The notes beneath the pieces are model-generated. The model was not told the DNA's origin. It saw only the letters and a list, made by a program, of their open reading frames with translations, and made no database searches. 33,608 bases of DNA from Kutzneria sp. 744 (GTDB lineage: Bacteria; Actinomycetota; Actinomycetes; Mycobacteriales; Pseudonocardiaceae): the NCBI RefSeq assembly GCF_000568255.1, contig NZ_KK037166.1, positions 5,332,484-5,366,091 on the forward strand, written 5' to 3'. A program made the position numbers and the translations under genes. Of this stretch, positions 26,865 to 33,608 are shown piece after piece. The first letter of the stretch is position 1. Every line of letters begins with the position of its first letter.

Positions 26865-28061
26865 GTGCGTGCCGGAAGCCCGAGACTGCTGCGCGAGATC
26901 AATGATCGCGCCGCGATCGACGCGCTGCTGCGCAACGGGCCGCTCACCCGGTCCGAGCTGGAAGGCATCATCGGGCTGTCCAAGCCCGCGACCGCCCAGC
27001 TGCTCACGCGCCTCGAAGCCCAGGACATCGTTCGCCGAGACGGCCTGCGCGGCGGCGGACGCGGTCCCCGCGCCCAACTGTGGGCGGTCAACGGCGGCCT
27101 CGCCCACGTGGCGGCCGTCGACCTCACGCCCGACTCGGTCGACGTGGCCATCGCCGACATCTCCGGCGCGACGCTCACCGAGCACCACGCGCTGATGCCC
27201 AAGGGCAGCGACGTGCTGACGGTGTTCGCCGAGGCCATGGCCAAGGCCGCCAGCGACGCCAACCTCCAGGTCAGCGACCTGCACCACGTGGTCGTCGGAA
27301 GCCCCGGCGCGGTCGACCCGGCCACCGGTCAGCTCGGCTTCGCGCCGCACCTGCCCGGTTGGGAGGGCTTCGACGTCGTCGGCCGCCTGCACGAGCTGCT
27401 GGGCACCTCGGTCACCGTCGAGAACGACGTCAACCTGGTCGCGCTGGAAGAGATGATCATCGGCCGCGCCGTCGACGTCCGCGACTTCGTGCTGGTGTGG
27501 CCGGTCGACGCGGTCGGCTCCGCGGTCGTGATCAACCGCGTGCTGCTGCGCGGCGCCACCGGCGGCGCCGGCGAGATCGACTGGATGCGCGTGCCGGACC
27601 TGTCCCGACAGGACACCGGCATCGACCGCGCCGGCACCCGCTACGGCGACCTGCTCTCCAACTCGTCGGTGACGAAGTTGGCCCGCTCGCACGGAATCTC
27701 CGCCCGCCACGCGCTCGGCGCGGTCACCAAGGCGCTCTCGCACGGCAACGCCGGCCGCGAGTTCCTGACCGACCTGGCCCGGCGCATCGCCGTCGGCATC
27801 GCCAACGTGGTCAGCGTCGTCGACCCGGAGCTCGTGCTGCTGTCCGGCGAGGTCGCCCACGCCGGCGGAACCGTGCTGTGCGAACTGGTCGCCGCCGAAC
27901 TGCGCCGCCTGGTCATTCCCCGAACCCCGGTCGAACTCGCGCTGGTCGCCGGCCACGCGGTGCGCGCCGGGGCCATGCACTCCGCCCTGGCCGTGGTCAG
28001 GGAAGAGGTCTTCGGCCTACCGGCCAACGACATGCTGCCGCCGCTGCACACCGCTCGATAA
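26865..28061 (+). CDS. csnR: ROK-family repressor, CsnR-like
   Basis: 398 aa from GTG 26865 with SD AGGAG 7 nt upstream. The winged helix (about residues 10-75) has PLTRSELEGIIGLSKPATAQLL. The ROK domain follows: VVGSPGAVDPATG, VTVENDVNLVALEE and GATGGAGEIDWM. The usual zinc-binding CxCGxxGC and GEIGH motifs are missing, and the GxGxG phosphate loop is not recognisable, so it is unlikely to phosphorylate sugar. First gene of a six-gene operon whose order (ROK, lipoprotein, two permeases, GH4, kinase) equals the S. lividans csnR-K operon, where CsnR represses chitosanase and is released by glucosamine oligomers. Confidence 0.85.
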   Translation: MRAGSPRLLREINDRAAIDALLRNGPLTRSELEGIIGLSKPATAQLLTRLEAQDIVRRDGLRGGGRGPRAQLWAVNGGLAHVAAVDLTPDSVDVAIADISGATLTEHHALMPKGSDVLTVFAEAMAKAASDANLQVSDLHHVVVGSPGAVDPATGQLGFAPHLPGWEGFDVVGRLHELLGTSVTVENDVNLVALEEMIIGRAVDVRDFVLVWPVDAVGSAVVINRVLLRGATGGAGEIDWMRVPDLSRQDTGIDRAGTRYGDLLSNSSVTKLARSHGISARHALGAVTKALSHGNAGREFLTDLARRIAVGIANVVSVVDPELVLLSGEVAHAGGTVLCELVAAELRRLVIPRTPVELALVAGHAVRAGAMHSALAVVREEVFGLPANDMLPPLHTAR

Positions 28062-28092
28062 ATCCGCCGAAACCCCTGTCCTTGGAGGGCCC

Positions 28093-29439
28093 ATGCGCAC
28101 CCCCAGACGCGCCGCCCTGAACCGAGCAGCTGTCTGCTCGGCCGGAGCATTAGTCCTGCTGCTCTCGGCGTGCACCGCCGGCGGCGGCGGTTCGACCGGC
28201 GCCCAGGCCGCGCCCAGCGCGGACCAGAAGGTCACGCTCACCGTCTACAGCGCCTTCGCCGACCGCGAGCTGGGCATCCTGAACAAGGTGCTGGACGGCT
28301 TCCACGCCGCCCACCCCAACATCACGATCAACAGCCAGGGCAGCCAGGACGACGACAAGATCACCCAGGCCATCCGCGGCGGCAACCCGCCGGACGTGGC
28401 GATCTCGTTCTCCACCGACAACATCGGGCAGTTCTGCTCGTCGGGGGCCTGGCAGGACCTCAAGCCCTACATCGAGCGCGACAAGGTGGATCTGACCCAG
28501 ATCCCCAAGGCCGTGCAGGACTACACCCAGTTCAACGGCACGCGCTGCGCGATGCCGATGCTGGCCGACGTCTACGGCCTGTACTACAACAAGGACCTGT
28601 TCGCGGCCAAGGGCATCACCACCCCGCCCAAGACCACCAGCGAGCTGCTCGAGGACACCAAGAAGCTGACCGAGCGCAACGCGGACGGCTCGATCAAGGT
28701 GGCCGGCTTCATCCCGCAGTTCGGCTTCTACGCCAACCACCCGCAGGTGTGGGCCCCGCAGTTCGGCGCCAAGTGGCTGGACAGCAACGGCAAGTCGGAC
28801 CTGGCCGGCGACCCGGCCTGGACCGAGATGTTCAACTTCCAGAAGCAGCTGGTCGACTTCTACGGCTGGGACAACCTGCAGAAGTTCACCGCCGGCCTCG
28901 GCCAGGAGTACTCGCCCGACCACGCCTTCAACAAGGGCCAGGTCGCGATGATGTTCGACGGCGAGTACCGCACCGCCTTCCTCAAGTCGGACGCGCCGAA
29001 CGTCAACTACGACACCGCGCCGTCCCCGGTGGCCGACGACAAGACCGACCTGTACGGCGGCGGCTACACCACCGGCACGATCATCGGCATCCCCAAGGGC
29101 GTCAAGAACGCCGGCGCCGCGTGGGAGCTGATCAAGTACCTGTCCACCGACACCAACGCGTTGGTGCAGCTGGCCAACGGCCTGGGCAACGTGCCGAGCA
29201 CCAAGGCGGCGCTGCACAGCAGCGCGCTGCAGATGCCGGCCCAGTTCAACACCTTCCTCAAGGTGTTCGACAACCCGAACCTGGCCAACAACCCGGCCAG
29301 CCCCAACGGCGGCGCCTACCTGAAGACCGTCGAGGACCTGGGCTCCGCCTGGCAGAGCGGCACGGTCAAGGACCTGCACTCCTCGTTCGCCACGGCCGAC
29401 AAGACGATCGACGACGCCAAGGCGCTCGGCGGCAACTGA
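28093..29439 (+). CDS. csnE: Sugar-binding lipoprotein, CsnE-like
   Basis: 448 aa. Signal peptide with lipobox Cys27 (LLSACTAGG). SBP_bac_1 domain with VTLTVYSAFADRE, IRGGNPPDVAISF, MPMLADVYGLYYNKDLF, KGQVAMMFDGEYRTAF and a C-terminal helical lobe. SD GGAGG precedes ATG 28093, 31 bp after csnR. It should bind glucosamine oligomers derived from chitosan. Ligand specificity rests on gene order, not on residues I can identify. Confidence 0.87.
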   Translation: MRTPRRAALNRAAVCSAGALVLLLSACTAGGGGSTGAQAAPSADQKVTLTVYSAFADRELGILNKVLDGFHAAHPNITINSQGSQDDDKITQAIRGGNPPDVAISFSTDNIGQFCSSGAWQDLKPYIERDKVDLTQIPKAVQDYTQFNGTRCAMPMLADVYGLYYNKDLFAAKGITTPPKTTSELLEDTKKLTERNADGSIKVAGFIPQFGFYANHPQVWAPQFGAKWLDSNGKSDLAGDPAWTEMFNFQKQLVDFYGWDNLQKFTAGLGQEYSPDHAFNKGQVAMMFDGEYRTAFLKSDAPNVNYDTAPSPVADDKTDLYGGGYTTGTIIGIPKGVKNAGAAWELIKYLSTDTNALVQLANGLGNVPSTKAALHSSALQMPAQFNTFLKVFDNPNLANNPASPNGGAYLKTVEDLGSAWQSGTVKDLHSSFATADKTIDDAKALGGN

Positions 29440-30425
29440 TGACAGCGACTCTGCTCGGTTCGACCGATGCGGCCGCCGCGTCCGTCCCCTCCTCGGGGCG
29501 GGCGCGGCGGCGCGGTCGCCATCGCAAGTGGGTGCTGTTGTTCCTGGCGCCGTGGGCCGCCGGCATGGTGCTGTTCTTCGTGTACCCGCTGCTGGCGACG
29601 GTGTACTTCTCGTTCACGAACTACGACGGGCTGAACACCGCCGACTTCGTGGGCCTGCGCAACTACGTCTTCATGTTCACCAGCGACCCGCTGGTGAAGG
29701 CGGCCGCGTACAACACGCTGTGGCTGGTCATCGTGCTGACCATCGGCCGGCTGGCCTTCGCCATGGGCGTGGCCCAGATCCTGACCAAGGTGCGCAACGG
29801 CTCCGGCTTCCTGCGGGCGCTGTGCTACCTGCCCTCGCTGGCCCCGCCGGTGGCCGCCACCCTGACCTTCGTGTTCCTGTTCAACCCGGGCACCGGCCCG
29901 GTGAACACGATCCTGGGCTGGCTGGGCATCAACGGGCCGCTGTGGTTCAACGACCCCAACCTGTCCAAGCCGTCGCTGACCCTGCTCACGCTGTGGGGCT
30001 CGGGCGAGCTGATGATCATCATCCTGGCCGCGATGCTGGACGTGCCGGGCGATCTCTACGAGGCGGCCGACCTGGACGGCGCCGGGCCGATGATGAAGTT
30101 CCGTAAGATCACGCTGCCGTCCATCGCGCCGGTGCTGCTGTTCGGCGTGGTCAACTCGATCATCTTCGCCCTGCAGTACTTCACGCAGGCGGTGGTGGCC
30201 GGCTCGGTGGCCTCCGGATCGGCCGACGCGGTCGGCAACTCCAAGCTCATCGGCTATCCGGACAACAGCACGCTGACCTTCCCGGTGTGGATGTACAACG
30301 AGGGATTCCGCTCGTACCACATGGGTTACGCCTCGGCCATGGCCGTGCTGCTGTTCATCGTGTCGTTCGCGTTCACCGCGATCCTCATCCGCCAGCTGCG
30401 CGCGGGGAAGGCGGAGGCATCCTGA
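29439..30425 (+). CDS. csnF: ABC transporter permease, MalF type (CsnF-like)
   Basis: 328 aa. The ATG shares a base with the csnE stop (TGATG). Helices start near residue 30 after a basic, Ala-rich N-terminus. EAA loop: YEAADLDGAGPMMKFRKITLP. It carries a short extracellular insertion near residues 262-285 (GSADAVGNSKLIGYPDNS) between the last helices. It pairs with the next gene; no ATPase is in the operon, which again implies an MsiK-type partner. Confidence 0.88.
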   Translation: MTATLLGSTDAAAASVPSSGRARRRGRHRKWVLLFLAPWAAGMVLFFVYPLLATVYFSFTNYDGLNTADFVGLRNYVFMFTSDPLVKAAAYNTLWLVIVLTIGRLAFAMGVAQILTKVRNGSGFLRALCYLPSLAPPVAATLTFVFLFNPGTGPVNTILGWLGINGPLWFNDPNLSKPSLTLLTLWGSGELMIIILAAMLDVPGDLYEAADLDGAGPMMKFRKITLPSIAPVLLFGVVNSIIFALQYFTQAVVAGSVASGSADAVGNSKLIGYPDNSTLTFPVWMYNEGFRSYHMGYASAMAVLLFIVSFAFTAILIRQLRAGKAEAS

Positions 30426-31309
30426 TGGCAACCCTGACCGCGACCGCGGTGGCCACCCGCCCGGCGCCCCAACGCAAAAAACGGCACCCTCGCGACATCG
30501 TCGGCTGGGTCGCCGTGCACGCGGTGGCCCTGGCCCTGGGCATCGGCTTCGCGCTGCCGATCGTTTTCGTGCTGCTGACCGCTTTCATGTCCGACCAGCA
30601 GGCGCTGACCTCCGACCTGTGGCCGCGCTCCTGGCACCCGGAGAACTTCCTCACGGTGTTCCAGAAGGCGCCGATGCTGGAGTACTTCGCCAACAGCCTG
30701 ATCTACTCGGTGCTGGCCACCGCCGGCATGCTGCTGTCCAGCATCCCGGCCGCCTACGCGTTGGCGCGCCTGCGTTTCCGGGGCAGCAACCTCATCTTCA
30801 TGCTGGTGATCGCCGCGATGATGCTGCCGCCGCAGGTGGTGGCCGTGCCGATCTACAGCATGTGGGCCAACCTCCACCTCACCGGCACGCTGTGGCCGCT
30901 GGTGGTGCCGTACTTCCTCGGCGACGCCTTCAGCATCTTCCTGCTGCGCCAGTTCTTCGTGACGGTGCCGCAGGACTACTTCGACGCGGCCCGCATGGAC
31001 GGCTGCAACGAGTTCCAGATGCTCTACCGCGTGCTGGTGCCGATGACCAAACCGGGGCTGGCCGCCGCCGGCCTGTTCACCTTCCTCTACACCTGGAACG
31101 ACTACTTCGGACCGCTGCTGTACGTGGGCGAGAAGCAGGACAGCTGGACGCTCTCGGTGGCGCTGGCGTCCTTCCGGGGCATGCACCAGGTGCAGTGGAA
31201 CCTGACGATGGCCGCGACCGTTCTCGTCCTGGTGCCGGTGATCGTGCTGTTCCTGTTCGCACAGAAGTCGTTCGTCAAGGGGATCACTTTCACGGGAGTC
31301 AAAGGGTGA
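30425..31309 (+). CDS. csnG: ABC transporter permease, MalG type (CsnG-like)
   Basis: 294 aa, six helices. The ATG overlaps the csnF stop by one base. EAA loop variant: FDAARMDGCNEFQMLYRVLVP; C-terminus FAQKSFVKGITFTGVKG is typical of MalG-like subunits. The end overlaps the GH4 start by 4 nt (GTGA). It completes the importer for chitosan oligomers. Confidence 0.88.
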   Translation: MATLTATAVATRPAPQRKKRHPRDIVGWVAVHAVALALGIGFALPIVFVLLTAFMSDQQALTSDLWPRSWHPENFLTVFQKAPMLEYFANSLIYSVLATAGMLLSSIPAAYALARLRFRGSNLIFMLVIAAMMLPPQVVAVPIYSMWANLHLTGTLWPLVVPYFLGDAFSIFLLRQFFVTVPQDYFDAARMDGCNEFQMLYRVLVPMTKPGLAAAGLFTFLYTWNDYFGPLLYVGEKQDSWTLSVALASFRGMHQVQWNLTMAATVLVLVPVIVLFLFAQKSFVKGITFTGVKG

Positions 31310-32571
31310 AACTCACTGTCGTAGGGGGCGGTTCCACCTACACCCCGGAGCTGATCGACGGCATCGCCGGCCGGCGCACCAGTCTGGACGTGGACGAGAT
31401 CGTGCTCGTCGACCCGGACGCGGAGCGCCTGGCCGTCGTGGGGCCGTTCAGCCAGCGCCTGCTCGACCACGCCGGTCACCCGGCCAAGGTTCGCACCACC
31501 AGCGTTCTCGAGGAGGGTGTCGAAGGTGCGTCCGCCGTACTGTTTCAGCTGAGGGTCGGCGGGCAGACCGCGCGCCGCTCCGACGAGACCTTTCCGCACA
31601 TCTGCGACTGCGTCGGCCAGGAGACCACTGGCGCCGGCGGCCTGGCCAAGGCGCTGCGCACGGTCCCGGTGGTGCTGGACATCGCCGACCGGGTGCGGGA
31701 GATCGCCGGCGAGGACACCTGGATCGTCAACTTCACCAACCCGGTCGGCATCGTGACCCGCGCCCTGCTTCAGGCCGGGCACAAGGCCGTCGGGCTGTGC
31801 AACGTGGCGATCACGTTCCAGCGCTGGACCTCGCAGCTGCTCGGGCTGCAGCCCGATGACGTGAAGCTGGAACACGTGGGCCTCAACCACCTCACGTGGG
31901 AACGCGGCCTGATCGTCAACGGCGAGAACGTGCTGCCCCAGCTGATCGCCGAGCACTCGCAGGAGCTGTCCGAGCACATCGGCATCCCGGCGGCGCTGAT
32001 CCGGCGGATGGGCGTCGTGCCCTCGTACTACCTGAAGTACTTCTACGAGCACGACGAGGTCGTGGCGAAGCAGAAGCACGAGCGGCCGCGCGCCGACGTC
32101 GTCATCGAGGTCGAGAACGAGCTGCTCAAGATCTACCAGGACCCGGCCGTGGTGACCAAGCCCGAGTCGCTGTCCCAGCGCGGCGGGGCGTACTACTCGG
32201 AGGCCGCGATCCAGCTGGTCCACTCGCTCACCAGCGGCGGCCCCGGCGAGGAGCACGTGGTCAACGTGCTCAACAACGGCACGCTGCCGTTCCTGCCGGA
32301 CGACGCCGTGATCGAGGTTCCATCCATTGTGGACAGTCACGGCGCGACCCCGCTCCCGGTCAAGCCGGTCGAACCCGCGTTCGCCGGGCTCATCTCGCAC
32401 GTGACCGGGTACGAGTACCTGGCGCTGGAGGCGGCCGTCCACGGCGGTCGCGACCGGGTCGCCGACGCACTGCTCGCCCACCCGTTGATCGGCCAGTACT
32501 CGATCGCCGAGAAGCTCGCCGACGAGCTGGTCGCGGAGAACAAGGACCTGTTGCCATGGGCCAAGGCGTGA
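31306..32571 (+). CDS. csnH: Glycoside hydrolase family 4 (6-phospho-beta-glucosidase type), CsnH-like
   Basis: 421 aa from GTG 31306. NAD-binding VVGGGSTYTPELI at the N-terminus, NFTNP (142-146), metal ligands Cys165 (GLCNV) and His195 (GLNHLTW), and VVPSYYLKYFY in the substrate region. GH4 enzymes use NAD+ and a divalent metal to cleave glycosidic bonds by an oxidation/elimination mechanism, normally on 6-phosphorylated sugars. With the kinase that follows it would hydrolyse imported, phosphorylated glucosamine disaccharides in the cytoplasm. Overlaps on both sides show translational coupling. Confidence 0.9.
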   Translation: MKLTVVGGGSTYTPELIDGIAGRRTSLDVDEIVLVDPDAERLAVVGPFSQRLLDHAGHPAKVRTTSVLEEGVEGASAVLFQLRVGGQTARRSDETFPHICDCVGQETTGAGGLAKALRTVPVVLDIADRVREIAGEDTWIVNFTNPVGIVTRALLQAGHKAVGLCNVAITFQRWTSQLLGLQPDDVKLEHVGLNHLTWERGLIVNGENVLPQLIAEHSQELSEHIGIPAALIRRMGVVPSYYLKYFYEHDEVVAKQKHERPRADVVIEVENELLKIYQDPAVVTKPESLSQRGGAYYSEAAIQLVHSLTSGGPGEEHVVNVLNNGTLPFLPDDAVIEVPSIVDSHGATPLPVKPVEPAFAGLISHVTGYEYLALEAAVHGGRDRVADALLAHPLIGQYSIAEKLADELVAENKDLLPWAKA

Positions 32572-33572
32572 AGGCGGCCGTACTCGCCATCGACGGCGGG
32601 AACAGCAAGACCGACGTGATCCTGATAGACGAGAACGGGACCGTGCTCTCACACGTGCGCGGCCCCGGCGCATCGCCGCAGAACATCGGCCTGCACCCCA
32701 GTCTCGAATCGTTCAACCGCATGGTGCACGAGGCGGCCGGCAAGGCCGGTCTGGCCACGACCAGGCCGTTCGCCCAGCACACGGCGGCCTACCTGGCCGG
32801 CGCCGACCTGCCGCGCGAGGAGGAGATCCTCCAGCGGGAGTTCGGCAAGCTGGGCTGGTCGGACAGCACCGTGGTCGGCAACGACACCTTCGCGCTGCTG
32901 CGGTCGGGCACCTCCGACGGCGTCGGCGTGGCCGTGGTGTGCGGGGCCGGCATCAACTGCGTCGGCGTGGCGCGGGACGGCCGGATGCACCGGTTTCCCG
33001 CGCTGGGCCGGATCTCCGGCGACTGGGGTGGAGGCTCCCAGATCGGCGGAGACGCGTTATGGCACGCCGTGCGGGCCGATGACGGCCGCGGGCCGCAGAC
33101 CGCGCTGCTGCCGGCGATCCTCGCCCACTTCGGCGTGACCAGCATCAGCGAGGTCGTCGCCGGCCTGCACTTCGAGGAGATCTCCGGCGACGTCGTGCAC
33201 GAGCTGTGCCCGCTGCTGTTCCGCGTGGCCGCCGAGGGCGACGCCATCGCCGCCTCGGTCGTCGAGCGGCTCATCGAGGAGATCGTGGTGCTGGCGACCG
33301 TGTCGCTGCGCCGCCTCGACCTGCTCGGCGAGCAGGTCGACATCGTGCTCGGCGGCGGCGTGATGACCAACGCCGGTGGCGGCATGATCGAGGAGATCAC
33401 CCGCCGCTGCCACGCGGCCGCCCCGCTGGCCGACGTGCACCTGGTGGATCTCCCCCCGGTCGCCGGCGCCGCGTTGCTCGGGCTGGACGCCATCGGCGCC
33501 AGCTCCGAGGTCGAGAGCCGGCTGCGGTCCCACTACGCCCCCGAAGCCGAGGAACGGCTCGTCGCGGGCTGA
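32568..33572 (+). CDS. csnK: BadF/BadG/BcrA-type sugar kinase, CsnK-like
   Basis: 334 aa from GTG 32568, which overlaps the csnH TGA by 4 nt. ATG 32556 four codons earlier is possible, with AAGGA upstream. Phosphate-1 motif AIDGGNSKTDVILID, central VVCGAGINCVG, GDWGGGSQIGGDALW, and adenosine motif VLGGGVMTNAGG. All ASKHA motifs are present, unlike the broken paralogue at 22502. It should phosphorylate glucosamine or its oligomers to make the substrate of CsnH. Last gene of the operon. Confidence 0.88.
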   Translation: MKAAVLAIDGGNSKTDVILIDENGTVLSHVRGPGASPQNIGLHPSLESFNRMVHEAAGKAGLATTRPFAQHTAAYLAGADLPREEEILQREFGKLGWSDSTVVGNDTFALLRSGTSDGVGVAVVCGAGINCVGVARDGRMHRFPALGRISGDWGGGSQIGGDALWHAVRADDGRGPQTALLPAILAHFGVTSISEVVAGLHFEEISGDVVHELCPLLFRVAAEGDAIAASVVERLIEEIVVLATVSLRRLDLLGEQVDIVLGGGVMTNAGGGMIEEITRRCHAAAPLADVHLVDLPPVAGAALLGLDAIGASSEVESRLRSHYAPEAEERLVAG

Positions 33573-33590
33573 CCCACAGACCCCGTGGGT
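33572..33590 (+). terminator. Weak hairpin after csnK
   Basis: ACCCAC (33572-33577) pairs with GTGGGT (33585-33590) over a 7-nt loop. There is no T run, so it may be only part of a terminator. It starts within the csnK stop codon. Confidence 0.35.
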
Positions 33591-33608
33591 AGGGAGTGAC
33601 GGCGGCGG

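Overview
The window is high-GC DNA with GTG starts, tightly overlapping operons and strong purine-rich ribosome binding sites, as expected of a filamentous actinobacterium. Protein families (DasR, DUF3159, XRE/NB-ARC/TPR regulators, streptogrisin-like protease, CsnR-type ROK repressor) point to the Streptomyces/Pseudonocardiaceae range. A Pseudonocardiaceae host such as Kutzneria or Amycolatopsis is my guess, not something the sequence proves. I see no rRNA, tRNA, CRISPR array, prophage or transposase.

Left part (1-6.2 kb): the 5' part of a secreted S1 protease (minus, cut by the window edge), a membrane-anchored Thr/Ser-rich protein, a DHA2-type MFS exporter, and a divergent IlvD/Edd sugar-acid dehydratase whose 3' end is destroyed. 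From about 5501 to 6205 lies an island of roughly 50-55% GC with no coding structure, which removes the ends of both the dehydratase and dasR.

Amino-sugar module (6.2-12.7 kb): dasR, two tandem DasR operators, a DasABC-type lipoprotein/permease/permease transporter, a double-SIS glucosamine-phosphate deaminase/isomerase-like protein, and convergent nagA with its own DasR-type operator over the start. Together they import and catabolise GlcNAc or chito-oligosaccharides. No ATPase is encoded here, so an MsiK-type shared ATPase elsewhere is inferred.

L-fucose module (12.9-22.4 kb): a FadR-type regulator, then a nine-gene minus-strand array holding a full non-phosphorylative deoxy-sugar route: ribose-type ABC transporter, mutarotase, aldo/keto reductase dehydrogenase, lactonase, enolase-superfamily L-fuconate dehydratase, SDR dehydrogenase and FAH-family diketo-acid hydrolase. 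The expected products are pyruvate and L-lactate. A BadF/BadG-type sugar kinase divergent from this operon is a pseudogene: it has a frameshift and a second GC-poor island (about 22734-23097) in place of its middle.

Right part (23.7-33.6 kb): a tandem pair of 53-nt hairpins, a frameshifted XRE/NB-ARC/TPR regulator, a DUF3159 membrane protein with a possible iron box, and a six-gene operon matching the Streptomyces csnR-csnEFG-csnH-csnK chitosan-oligosaccharide operon in gene order, with a clear promoter and operator. The window is therefore mainly a sugar-scavenging locus for chitin, chitosan and fucosylated glycans. The clearest anomalies are the two GC-poor islands, two frameshifts and a set of elaborate palindromes.
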